64,000 nt of DNA from assembly GCF_014643455.1 (NCBI RefSeq), contig NZ_BMJM01000005.1:186001-250000 (forward strand), written 5' to 3'. Made by a program: the position numbers and the translations under genes. Positions 34,597 to 43,059 of the stretch are shown here, piece after piece. Source of the stretch: Sandarakinorhabdus glacialis (GTDB lineage Bacteria > Pseudomonadota > Alphaproteobacteria > Sphingomonadales > Sphingomonadaceae). Numbering within the stretch: the first letter of the stretch is position 1; the number at the start of each line of letters is the position of its first letter. The notes under the pieces are model-generated. The model searched no databases. It had not been told where the DNA came from and was given only the letters and a program-made list of their open reading frames with translations.

Positions 34597-35922
34597 ATGT
34601 TGCAGTCACCGCCGAACGACCTCGATGCATTCTGGATGCCGTTCACCGACAACCGTTATTTCAAGGCCAATCCGCGCCTGTTGGCTTCGGCCCGGGGCAT
34701 GTATTACCAGACGCCGGAAGGCCGCGAAATCCTGGACGGCACGGCTGGCCTGTGGTGCGTCAACGCCGGGCACGGCCGCGAATCGATCGTCGAGGCGATC
34801 CGCGAACAGGCCGGGCGGCTCGATTTCGCGCCGACGTTCCAGCTTGGCCATCCGCTGGCATTCCAGCTGGCGGCACGCGTCGGCGGCATGATGCCGGGCG
34901 ATCTCGACCGGGTGTTTTTCGCCAATTCGGGGTCGGAGGCGGTCGATACCGCGCTCAAGATCGCGCTGGCGTATCACCGGGTGCGCGGCGAGGGCACGCG
35001 GACGCGACTGATCGGGCGCGAGCGGGGCTATCACGGGACCGGGTTCGGCGGCATCGCGGTGGGGGGGATCGGCCCGAACCGGCGGACATTCGGCCCGGGG
35101 CTGCCAGGATCGGACCATCTGCCGCACACGCATGACCTGGCGCGCAATGCCTTTACGCGGGGGCAGGCGGCGCACGGCGCGCATCTTGCCGATGCGCTGG
35201 AGGGGCTGGTTGCGCTCCATGGCGGCGACACGATTGCGGCGGTGATCGTAGAGCCGATGGCGGGGTCGACGGGGGTGCTGGTGCCGCCAATCGGGTATCT
35301 CGAACGGCTGCGCGAGATTTGTACGAAGCATGGCATATTGTTGATATTCGATGAGGTCATCACGGCGTTCGGGCGGATCGGCGCGGCGACGGCGGCCGAG
35401 CGGCTGGGCGTGACGCCGGACATCATCACCATGGCCAAGGGCATCACCAACGCCGCGGTGCCGATGGGGGCGGTGGCGTGCAGGCGGGGCATCTATGACG
35501 CCGTGACCGGCGCGATGGCGCAGGCGGCGGGGATCGAGCTGTTCCACGGCTATACTTATTCGGCGCATCCGCTGGCGTGTGCGGCGGCTTTGGCGACGCT
35601 CGATTTGTACCGCGACGAGGCGCTGTTCGAGCGGTCGCGGGGGCTGGAGGCGTATTGGGAGGCGGCGGTGCATGGGTTGGCCGAGGGCCGGCATGTCATC
35701 GATATCCGCAATATGGGGCTGGTCGCGGGTATTGAAATGGCGCCGCGCGAGGGGGCACCGGGGGCGCGGGGGATGGAGGTGTTCCGGCGGCTTTTCGACA
35801 CCGGGCTGCTGGTGCGGGCGACGGGTGATATCATCGCGCTGTCGCCGCCGCTCATCGTGGAGGAAGCGCAGATCGATACGATGGTGGCGGCGCTGGCGGG
35901 CGTGCTGGCGGAGACCGTATGA
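34597..35922 (+). CDS. Class III omega-aminotransferase (beta-alanine--pyruvate type)
   Basis: A 441-residue PLP fold type I enzyme. N-terminal FWMPFTDNRYFKANPRLL is characteristic of omega-amino-acid:pyruvate transaminases. FANSGSEAVDTALKIA binds phosphate, LLIFDEVITAFGR carries the PLP aspartate, and the Schiff-base lysine is in ITMAKGITNA (near residue 281). It moves an amino group from an omega-amino acid or amine to pyruvate. Its stop overlaps the next start (ATGATG), so the beta-helix protein is co-translated. Confidence 0.9.
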   Translation: MLQSPPNDLDAFWMPFTDNRYFKANPRLLASARGMYYQTPEGREILDGTAGLWCVNAGHGRESIVEAIREQAGRLDFAPTFQLGHPLAFQLAARVGGMMPGDLDRVFFANSGSEAVDTALKIALAYHRVRGEGTRTRLIGRERGYHGTGFGGIAVGGIGPNRRTFGPGLPGSDHLPHTHDLARNAFTRGQAAHGAHLADALEGLVALHGGDTIAAVIVEPMAGSTGVLVPPIGYLERLREICTKHGILLIFDEVITAFGRIGAATAAERLGVTPDIITMAKGITNAAVPMGAVACRRGIYDAVTGAMAQAAGIELFHGYTYSAHPLACAAALATLDLYRDEALFERSRGLEAYWEAAVHGLAEGRHVIDIRNMGLVAGIEMAPREGAPGARGMEVFRRLFDTGLLVRATGDIIALSPPLIVEEAQIDTMVAALAGVLAETV

Positions 35923-36803
35923 TGCGGTTGTTGACTGTTGCGCTTGTGCTTGCCGCGATGCCGGTGGCTGCGGCCGAGCGGGCGCTTGTTGCCACCCCGA
36001 GCACGCTGGCGGCGGTGATTGCAGGCGCACGCGGCGGCGAGACGATCACGCTGGTCGCGGGCGATTATCCGCTGCTGGCGGTGAAGGAGCGGGTGTTTTC
36101 GTCGCCGATCACCATCGATGCACGGGCGGCGCGGGTTGGGGGGCTCAAGCTGGAGGGAGTCGAGGGGCTGGTGTGGCGGGGTGGCACGATCAAGTCGCCC
36201 GCCGTCGACGGCCGTGGGCGCGCGGGTTATGCGGTGTTTATTGCCCAGTCGAAAGGCATCACCATCCGCGATACGCTGATCACCGACACCGTACGCGCCA
36301 TGGTGATCGGCGAATCGAGCGACGTGCTGATCTCGAAAAACCGCATGATCGGCATGACCATCGACGGGCTCAATATCGGCAGCGGCAGCCATCATGTGAC
36401 GATCGACGGCAATTACTGCGAGACCTATAATACCGGCGAGGCGCACCCCGATTGCTACCAGGGCTGGAGCCGGCCCGGGCGGCCGGTGTCCGATATCGTC
36501 GTCACCAATAACATCGCCAAGGGCCGCGCGCAGGGCATCTATTTCGGCAATGTCCCGACTCGCAAGCCTGTCGGCGACCCCGGCTTCGACCGCGTCCGGA
36601 TCGAGAACAACACTGTGGAAACGCTGTTCCCCAACGGCGTCGTCGCTATCGATTGCCGCGATTGCATCATTCGCTACAACAAGGTGACGTCGCTGCCGGG
36701 CGCGCGGTTCCGGGCCAAAGTGCTCGCCCGGCGCGGCACCGGCATTTCGTGCGGGAACACCGTGCCAGATCTGCCGCGGATGAAGGCGTCGCAGCGGTGT
36801 TGA
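35919..36803 (+). CDS. Secreted right-handed parallel beta-helix protein
   Basis: A 294-residue protein with signal peptide (LLTVALVLAAMPVAAA). Repeated strand-turn units read GITIRDTLITDT, VLISKNRMIGM, VTIDGNYCETYN, IVVTNNIAKG, VRIENNTVETL, IIRYNKVTSL. This is the coil pattern of pectate-lyase-like beta-helices, with an NxGS-type asparagine ladder. Members act on polysaccharides or are structural; the catalytic residues cannot be assigned. It is coupled to the omega-transaminase gene. Four or more cysteines near the C-terminus may form disulfides. Confidence 0.78.
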   Translation: MMRLLTVALVLAAMPVAAAERALVATPSTLAAVIAGARGGETITLVAGDYPLLAVKERVFSSPITIDARAARVGGLKLEGVEGLVWRGGTIKSPAVDGRGRAGYAVFIAQSKGITIRDTLITDTVRAMVIGESSDVLISKNRMIGMTIDGLNIGSGSHHVTIDGNYCETYNTGEAHPDCYQGWSRPGRPVSDIVVTNNIAKGRAQGIYFGNVPTRKPVGDPGFDRVRIENNTVETLFPNGVVAIDCRDCIIRYNKVTSLPGARFRAKVLARRGTGISCGNTVPDLPRMKASQRC

Positions 36804-36867
36804 TCGGGCAGTTCAAGTGCCGCGATCTGCGCTATGATGGCGGAATGCTTATAGGAAAGTGTGTACG

Positions 36868-38169
36868 ATGACCGACGACGCAAATGCTCGCCCGAAACGC
36901 CTGATGCATCACCAGGCGCGCAGCATCGGTAACCGCAAGCTGAAGCCGGCGACGATGATGATGGGCCATGGTTATGATCCGCGGCTGTCGGAAGGCGCGC
37001 TTAAGCCGCCGATTTTCCTGACCTCGACGTTCGTTTTCGAGAGTGCGGCGGACGGGAAGCGGTTCTTCGAGGGCGTTACCGGGGTGCGGCCGGGCGGGGC
37101 GGAGGGGCTGGTTTATGGGCGGTTCAATGGGCCCGACCAGGAGATTCTCGAGGATCGGCTGGCGCTTTGGGAGGATGCCGAGGAGGCGCTGACGTTTTCG
37201 AGCGGCATGTCGGCGATTGCGACGACGTTCCTGGCGCTGGTCAAGCCTGGCGATGTGATTGTGCATTCGGCGCCGTTGTATGCGGCGACGGAGACGCTGA
37301 TCGGGCGGATCCTGGGCAAGCTGGGGGTGACATGGCTCGATTTCCCGGCTGGGGCGACGCAGCCCGAGATCGAGAAGGTCATCGAGGCGGCCAAGGCCAA
37401 GGGGCGGATTGCGGCGATTTACCTGGAGAGTCCGGCCAATCCGACGAATGCGCTGGTCGATGTCGAGGCGGTGTTCGCGGCGCGCGCGGCGGTGCTCGGC
37501 GGAGCGGATGAATTGCCGCCGATCGTCATCGATAATACATTTTTGGGGCCATTGTGGGCGCAGCCGTTGGCGCAGGGTGCCGATGTGACGATCTATTCGC
37601 TGACGAAATACGTCGGCGGGCATTCCGATCTTGTCGCCGGCGCCTGCATCGGGGCGAAATCGGTGCTGACGCCGATCCGGATGATGCGCAACACGATCGG
37701 CACGATTACCGATCCGCATACGGCGTGGATGCTGTTGCGGTCGTTGGAGACGCTCGAGCTGCGGATGAGCCGGGCGGGAGAGAATGCCGCCAAGGTCTGT
37801 GCGTTCTTGCGCGATCATTCGAAGGTCGAGCGGGTCGGGTATCTGGGGTTTCTGGAGGCCGGGTCGCGGCAGGCGGATATTTATGCGCGGCATTGCTCGG
37901 GGGCGGGGTCGACGTTCTCGGTGATCGTGAAGGGGGGTGAGCCGGAGGCGTTCCGGTTGCTCGATAATCTGCGGTTGGTGAAACTGGCGGTGAGTTTGGG
38001 TGGGACGGAGAGCCTGGCGTCGCATCCGGCGGCGATGACGCATTTGTCGGTGGCACCGGCGCGGAAGCTGGAGCTGGGGATTACGGATAATCTGGTTCGG
38101 GTTTCGATTGGGGTCGAGGATGCGGATGATTTGATTGCTGATTTTGAGCAGGCTTTGGACGCGGTTTAG
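36868..38169 (+). CDS. Cystathionine gamma-synthase family PLP enzyme
   Basis: A 433-residue trans-sulfuration-family enzyme. ALKPPIFLTSTFVFES and YGRFNGPDQEILEDRLALWE are family hallmarks, with FSSGMSAIATTFLALVKPGD, the PLP lysine in IYSLTKYVGGHSDLVAG (near residue 246) and SLGGTESLASHPAAMTHL. Enzymes of this group act as cystathionine synthase or lyase or as methionine gamma-lyase. The longer N-terminus and RFNGPDQ variant match the subgroup usually annotated only as cystathionine gamma-synthase family. AGGAAAG precedes ATG 36868. Confidence 0.88.
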   Translation: MTDDANARPKRLMHHQARSIGNRKLKPATMMMGHGYDPRLSEGALKPPIFLTSTFVFESAADGKRFFEGVTGVRPGGAEGLVYGRFNGPDQEILEDRLALWEDAEEALTFSSGMSAIATTFLALVKPGDVIVHSAPLYAATETLIGRILGKLGVTWLDFPAGATQPEIEKVIEAAKAKGRIAAIYLESPANPTNALVDVEAVFAARAAVLGGADELPPIVIDNTFLGPLWAQPLAQGADVTIYSLTKYVGGHSDLVAGACIGAKSVLTPIRMMRNTIGTITDPHTAWMLLRSLETLELRMSRAGENAAKVCAFLRDHSKVERVGYLGFLEAGSRQADIYARHCSGAGSTFSVIVKGGEPEAFRLLDNLRLVKLAVSLGGTESLASHPAAMTHLSVAPARKLELGITDNLVRVSIGVEDADDLIADFEQALDAV

Positions 38170-38178
38170 GTTTGTTTA

Positions 38179-38308
38179 CCTCCCTCTTGAGGGGGGAGGC
38201 GACTCGCGCGTTTGCGCGGCGGGTGGGGGTGGGCTTTTGTGCCGACGGGGGGACACCCCCACCCGGGCCGCGAAGTCGCGTCTCTCGCCTCCCCCCTTGA
38301 GGGGGAGG
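38179..38308. repeat. Repeat family E, full copy 1
   Basis: A 130-bp nested palindrome. The outer arms are CCTCCCTCTTGAGGGGGGAG and CTCCCCCCTTGAGGGGGAGG, each itself a hairpin. The inner arms are GGCGGGTGGGGGTG and CACCCCCACCCGGGCC. It fills the spacer between the convergent stops of the synthase gene and iorB. A copy of about 90% identity is at 55184-55316 and a half copy at 13334-13400. Confidence 0.9.
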
Positions 38309-38317
38309 ACAAGATTT

Positions 38318-40477
38318 TTAGGCTTTCAGCTGTGCTGCTTCGAAGGGGAGTTGGCGGAGGCGGATGCCGGTTGCAGCGAAGATGGCGCCGGCCAGGGCGG
38401 GGGCGACCGAGGGGTAGGCGGGTTCGCCGAGGCCGGTGGGGTTGTTGTCCGAGGTGATGAAGGCGACTTCTACCGGGGGTGCGTCGGCCATGCGCATGAT
38501 CGGGTATTCGCCGAAGTTCTGCTGGACGATGGCGCCGTCCTTGATCGTGATGGCGAGACCGAGCGCCGCACCGATGGCGTCGAGGACCGAGCCCTGGACC
38601 TGGTTGAGGGCGCCCGAGGGGTTGACGATCTGACGGCCGACGTCGCCGGCGACCCAGACTTTGGCGACGCGGACGCCGCCGTCCTTGTCGACATTGGCCT
38701 CGATGACGTTGGCGAAATAGCCGAGGTGGCTGAAGTGGAAGGCGATGCCGAGCCCCGAACGCGGCGACAGCTTGCGGCCCCATCTGGCCATCGCCGCGGC
38801 CTTGTCGAGGACAGCGCGCATCCGGCCGGCGTCGTAGCTGTCGCGCTTGCCGGCTTCGCCGACGAGGCGGGCATCGCCGAGCAAGGCCTGGCGGAAGGCG
38901 AGCGGATCGGCGTTGGCGGCCTCTGCGAGTTCGTCGATGAAGCCCTGCATGACGAAGCCGAAGGCGTTGTTGGCGGGGGCGCGGAGGAAGCCGGTCGGGA
39001 CCTTCAACGGTAGCAGCGAGGCATCGAGGCGGAAGTTGGGGATGAAGCGCGCCGGGAACTGGGTGGCGTCGATGCCGGCGGCGCGGACGAATTCGCCATC
39101 GGCGCCGTAGCTGACGAAATGGTCGGTCCAGGCGGTGACCTTACCGGCGGCATCGAGCCCGGCTTCGAAATGGTGGAAGCCGCCGGGGCGGAGGTTGCCC
39201 TGGGTCATGTCGTCTTCGCGGGTCCAGACCAGCTTGACCGGAACGCCGGCGGCGCGGGCGATCCATGCGGCCTCGGCCATGTATTCATTCTGCAGGCGCC
39301 GGCCGAAACCGCCGCCGCAGCGCATCATGTGGACGGTGATGTCGGTTTCGGGGATGCCGAGCGACTTGGCGACAAGCTGCCGGCCATTCTCGGGATTCTG
39401 TGTCGGCGCCCAGATCTCGACCTTGTTGCCGGTGACGCGCGCGGTGCAGTTCATCGGTTCGAGCGGGGCGTGGGCGAGGAAGGGATAGGCGTAATCGGCC
39501 TTCACGGTTTTTGCCGCGGCCTTGAGTGCGGCGGCGGAGTCGCCTTCGTTGGTGATGACCTTCTGGGCGGGCGATTTGGCGCGGGCGGCGGCTTCGGCGG
39601 CGAAGCCGGGGCTTGATTGGGTGGCGCCGGAGCCGGGGGTCCATTCGACCGCCAGCGCTTCGCGAGCGCGGTTGGCGGCCCAGAAGCTGTCGGCGACGAT
39701 GGCGACGCCGGCGACAAGGCCTTCGATGCCGCCGGTGCCGGGCACGATGAAGGCGTCGCGGACGCCGGACAATGATTTGGCGGCATTCAGGTCGGCCTTG
39801 GCGACGGTGCCGCCGAAGACCGGGCATTTGTGGAAGACAGCGAATTTCATGCCGGGCAGGACGGTGTCGATGCCGAACAGCGGCTTGCCGGTGACGATGG
39901 CGCGGTTGTCGACGCCGGCGATCGGCTTGCCGACGAGCTTGAAGGTTTTGGGGTCCTTGAGGACGAGCGATTCGGCGGCGGGGGCGGGCAGCGTGGCGGC
40001 GAGCGCGACGAGGCTGCCATAGGAGGCGGTGCGGCCCGACGCGGCGTGACGAACGCTGCCGCTGGCGGTGGTGAGGTCGGCGGCGGGCACGCTCCATTGC
40101 TGGGCGGCGGCGGCGACGAGCATGGCGCGCGCCCCGGCGCCGACGCGGCGCAGGGCGTCGTATTGCAGGGTGGTGGCCATGCTGCCGCCGGCGACCTGGC
40201 GGCCGTAGATCTTGCTGTCGGCGATGGCCTGTTCGATGCGCACCTGGGTCCAGTCGACGTCGAGTTCCTCGGCGACAAGCATCGGGATCGAGGTCTTGAT
40301 GCCCTGGCCGATCTCGGGATTGTGGGCGAGGATGGTGACGATGCCATCCGGCGCGATGCGGACCCAGGGGTTGAGGCCGCCGGTCGTTGCGGCTTCGGCG
40401 GGGGCATAGCCGAGCCAGAGGCCGCCGGTGGTGAGGGCGCCGGCGACGAGGAGGTTGCGGCGGCTGAGGGTGATCAT
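38318..40477 (-). CDS. iorB: Molybdopterin-binding hydroxylase large subunit (isoquinoline 1-oxidoreductase beta type)
   Basis: A 719-residue xanthine-oxidase-family subunit with a twin-arginine signal ([16 protein letters not shown]). The molybdopterin domains contain [54 protein letters not shown] and, at the end, [14 protein letters not shown] with the catalytic glutamate. It pairs with the 2Fe-2S subunit encoded just upstream, overlapping by ATGA. IorAB enzymes hydroxylate N-heterocycles or oxidise aldehydes at a periplasmic molybdenum-cytosine-dinucleotide site. The true substrate is unknown. Confidence 0.88.
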   Translation of the reverse strand: MITLSRRNLLVAGALTTGGLWLGYAPAEAATTGGLNPWVRIAPDGIVTILAHNPEIGQGIKTSIPMLVAEELDVDWTQVRIEQAIADSKIYGRQVAGGSMATTLQYDALRRVGAGARAMLVAAAAQQWSVPAADLTTASGSVRHAASGRTASYGSLVALAATLPAPAAESLVLKDPKTFKLVGKPIAGVDNRAIVTGKPLFGIDTVLPGMKFAVFHKCPVFGGTVAKADLNAAKSLSGVRDAFIVPGTGGIEGLVAGVAIVADSFWAANRAREALAVEWTPGSGATQSSPGFAAEAAARAKSPAQKVITNEGDSAAALKAAAKTVKADYAYPFLAHAPLEPMNCTARVTGNKVEIWAPTQNPENGRQLVAKSLGIPETDITVHMMRCGGGFGRRLQNEYMAEAAWIARAAGVPVKLVWTREDDMTQGNLRPGGFHHFEAGLDAAGKVTAWTDHFVSYGADGEFVRAAGIDATQFPARFIPNFRLDASLLPLKVPTGFLRAPANNAFGFVMQGFIDELAEAANADPLAFRQALLGDARLVGEAGKRDSYDAGRMRAVLDKAAAMARWGRKLSPRSGLGIAFHFSHLGYFANVIEANVDKDGGVRVAKVWVAGDVGRQIVNPSGALNQVQGSVLDAIGAALGLAITIKDGAIVQQNFGEYPIMRMADAPPVEVAFITSDNNPTGLGEPAYPSVAPALAGAIFAATGIRLRQLPFEAAQLKA

Positions 40478-40932
40478 GCTGTGACCCCGGCAGCCTGTTT
40501 GATGGCGGCGCGGATGCGGATGTAGGTGGCGCAGCGGCAGAGGTTGCCGTTCATCGCGGCGTCGATGTCGGCGTCGGTTGGTTTTGGGGTTTCCTTGAGC
40601 AGCGCGGCCGCGCTCATGAGTTGGCCGGCCTGGCAATAGCCGCATTGGGGGACATCGAGGGTGACCCAGGCGTCCTGCAGCTTGCGGCCGATGGGGGAGG
40701 CGGACAGGCCCTCGATGGTGGTGACGGCGGCGGTGCCAACGGCGGAGAGCGGGGTCTGGCAGCTGCGGACGGGCGCGCCATCCAGATGGACGGTGCAGGC
40801 GCCGCAGAGCGCCGCGCCGCAGCCGAACTTGGTGCCGGTCATGCCGACCACGTCGCGCAGGACCCAGAGCAGGGGCATTTCGGGATCGGCGGTGACGTTG
40901 ATCGTCTTGCCGTTGATGTTGAGCCTGGTCAT
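40474..40932 (-). CDS. iorA: (2Fe-2S)-binding hydroxylase small subunit (isoquinoline 1-oxidoreductase alpha type)
   Basis: A 152-residue two-cluster protein. The plant-ferredoxin cluster is bound by C38, C43, C46 and C58 ([21 protein letters not shown]), and the second cluster by C97, C100, C132 and C134 ([17 protein letters not shown]). It passes electrons from the molybdenum site of the large subunit. It has no FAD subunit, as in IorAB, so a cytochrome is the likely acceptor. Confidence 0.92.
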   Translation of the reverse strand: MTRLNINGKTINVTADPEMPLLWVLRDVVGMTGTKFGCGAALCGACTVHLDGAPVRSCQTPLSAVGTAAVTTIEGLSASPIGRKLQDAWVTLDVPQCGYCQAGQLMSAAALLKETPKPTDADIDAAMNGNLCRCATYIRIRAAIKQAAGVTA

Positions 40933-41065
40933 GCCGCTTTTCCCCGCTGTCCGCGGGGCTACCTTAGCGGGATTGTTGCGGGGCGGGAGTGGGTGATGTG
41001 CGTAGGGGCACGATTTTTGACGTTTGCTTGGTTTTGCGGGCAGGTGTTTTCCGGCGAATACGCGA

Positions 41066-41094
41066 GATGGGCCCCCGCCTTCGCGGGGGTGACG
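41066..41094. repeat. Repeat family D, short copy
   Basis: GAGATGGGCCCCCGCCTTCG then CGGGGGTGACGG: the CCCCCGCCTTCGCGGGGG hairpin of the D family but without its mirror half. It lies between iorA and the helicase gene; the rest of that 220-bp spacer shows nothing else. Confidence 0.7.
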
Positions 41095-41151
41095 GAAGGG
41101 GCGGGGGTGACGGGAGGGGGTGGCGTACCGGCGCGAATTTCGCCGGCGGGC

Positions 41152-42885
41152 TTAGCGGGCGATCGTTGCCTTGTGGAGCAGGAATTCGGGCGTGCCTTCT
41201 GGGCCGAAGCCGATGAAGGTTTCGCCGTCTTCCCGGTCGCGGCGATCGTCGCGCCGGCCGTTGCGGCCACGTTCGTCGCGGGTGCCGCGATAGTCGCGGA
41301 TCGGGTCGCGCGAGGCTTCACGCGGCGCGGCGCGGAAATCGTCGCGGCGGGGTTCTTCGCGGCGAGGTTCAGCCCGGCGGGAGTCATCGCGGCGTGGTTC
41401 GTCACGGCGAGGTTCATCGCGGCGTGATTCCTCACGGCGCGGTTCGTCACGGCGGGGCTCGTCGCGACGTGATTCCTCGCGGCGGGGCTCGTCGCGGCGC
41501 GGTTCATCCCGACGCGATTCTTCGCGGCGCGGCTGGGGTGCGCGAGCGGGCTGCGCGATTTCGGCCTCGGGTGCGGTTTCTGCGTCGGCACGGACTTCGC
41601 TGCCTTCGCGCTTGCGGCCACGGCCGCCGCGGCGGCGCTTGCGGGGGCGATCGCCGGCCGGTTCGAGGACGGCTTCGCTGTCGCCGGCCTCGAGCGCATC
41701 GTCTTCGTCGTCTTCGGTTGCTGCAACCGGCAGCGTGACTGCGGCGGGCTTGAGCACGACTTCTTCGAGGACTTCGGCGCCGAAGCGCTTGATCTTCTGC
41801 TGGATGAGCTTTTCGACTTCGGCGAGGTTTTCGGACTCGGCCTCGGTCATCAGCGTGTAGGCGATGCCGGTCTTGCCGGCGCGTCCGGTGCGGCCGATGC
41901 GGTGGACGTAATCCTCGGCGTGGTGGGGCACGTCGTAGTTGACGACATGGCTGACGCCGGGAATGTCGAGCCCGCGCGCCGCGACGTCCGACGCGACGAT
42001 GATGGTGATGTCGCCCGACTTGAAGCGATCGAGCTCGCGGATCCGGTCGGACTGCTCCATGTCGCCGTGGATCTGGCTGACGGCGAAGCCGGCGCGCTTC
42101 AAAGCTTCGACGAGCTCCTTGATGTCGCGCTTGCGGTTGCAGAAGACGATGGCGTTCTTGACTTCGGGATCGCGCAATATGGTGCGCAGTGCCTCGCGCT
42201 TGCCGCGCGGGGTCGTCTCGACGACATATTGCGTGATCGAGGTGTTGGTCGACGCCGGGCGCGCGACCTGGATCATGCGCGGCTCGTTCATGAACTTGTC
42301 GGCCAGCTTCTTGATCGGCGGCGGCATGGTTGCCGAGAACAGCAGGGTCTGGCGCGGGCTCGGCAGCTTGGTGCAGATTTCCTCGATATCGGGGATGAAG
42401 CCCATGTCGAGCATGCGATCGGCCTCGTCGATGACCAGCAGGCTGCACTGGTTGAGCATGATCTTGCCGCGGCCGAACAGGTCCATCAGGCGGCCCGGCG
42501 TGGCGATCAGGACGTCGACGCCCTTTTCGAGCGCGGCGAGCTGGTCGCCCATCGAGACGCCGCCGATGAGCAGCGCCATGCTGAGCTTGTGATATTTGCC
42601 GTATTTGTCGAAATTCTCGGAAACCTGCTGCGCCAGTTCGCGCGTCGGCTCGAGGATCAGCGAGCGCGGCATCCGGGCGCGGCTGCGCCCTTCGGCGAGA
42701 ATGTCGATCATCGGCAGCACGAAGGATGCCGTCTTGCCGGTGCCCGTCTGGGCGACACCGATGATGTCGCGCCCCATCAGCACCGGCGGGATGGCCTGGC
42801 GCTGGATCGGCGTCGGATCGTTATAGCCACTGTCGGCAACCGCGCGGAGCAGTTCCTCCGACAGGCCCAGATTAGCAAAGGTCAT
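41152..42885 (-). CDS. DEAD-box RNA helicase (RhlE-like) with long Arg/Glu repeat tail
   Basis: A 577-residue helicase. The core (1-380) has the Q motif DPTPIQRQAIP, motif I AQTGTGKT, motif II DEAD, motif III SAT and motif VI HRIGRTGR. A linker leads to a tail in which RREESRRDEPRRDEP (15 residues, 45 bp) is repeated about three times at roughly 452-515, followed by degenerate RRDD/RREE units and an RGTRDERGRNGRRDDRRDR segment. Such basic tails bind RNA. It probably unwinds structured RNA in ribosome assembly or decay. The ATG at 42885 is preferred over one at 42942. Confidence 0.92.
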   Translation of the reverse strand: MTFANLGLSEELLRAVADSGYNDPTPIQRQAIPPVLMGRDIIGVAQTGTGKTASFVLPMIDILAEGRSRARMPRSLILEPTRELAQQVSENFDKYGKYHKLSMALLIGGVSMGDQLAALEKGVDVLIATPGRLMDLFGRGKIMLNQCSLLVIDEADRMLDMGFIPDIEEICTKLPSPRQTLLFSATMPPPIKKLADKFMNEPRMIQVARPASTNTSITQYVVETTPRGKREALRTILRDPEVKNAIVFCNRKRDIKELVEALKRAGFAVSQIHGDMEQSDRIRELDRFKSGDITIIVASDVAARGLDIPGVSHVVNYDVPHHAEDYVHRIGRTGRAGKTGIAYTLMTEAESENLAEVEKLIQQKIKRFGAEVLEEVVLKPAAVTLPVAATEDDEDDALEAGDSEAVLEPAGDRPRKRRRGGRGRKREGSEVRADAETAPEAEIAQPARAPQPRREESRRDEPRRDEPRREESRRDEPRRDEPRREESRRDEPRRDEPRRDDSRRAEPRREEPRRDDFRAAPREASRDPIRDYRGTRDERGRNGRRDDRRDREDGETFIGFGPEGTPEFLLHKATIAR

Positions 42886-43010
42886 GCGGTTCCTTGGACG
42901 CGCCTGTCCGAAATTCCGGATAGGCTTCGCCGTGTGCGCCATGCGCGACTTTGGCGGTAAAAGTCAATCCATGCGCAATGTGTCGGACGACCGAATTTAA
43001 CAAATGCAAA

Positions 43011-43034
43011 GGGGCGGGAGTTGCCTCCCGCCCC
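43011..43034 (-). terminator. Terminator of TonB receptor 2
   Basis: GGGGCGGGAG and CTCCCGCCCC form a perfect 10-bp stem with a TTGC loop. Reading the minus strand it is followed by TTTGCATTTGTTAAATTC. It starts 26 bases beyond the receptor stop. Confidence 0.8.
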
Positions 43035-43059
43035 TCCGGCAGTTCGATTTCCGCCGGCT

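Noticed and set aside
41340-41530. Short regularly spaced repeats that could suggest a CRISPR array.
   Set aside because: They are 45-bp coding repeats of the helicase tail, without spacers of unique sequence.
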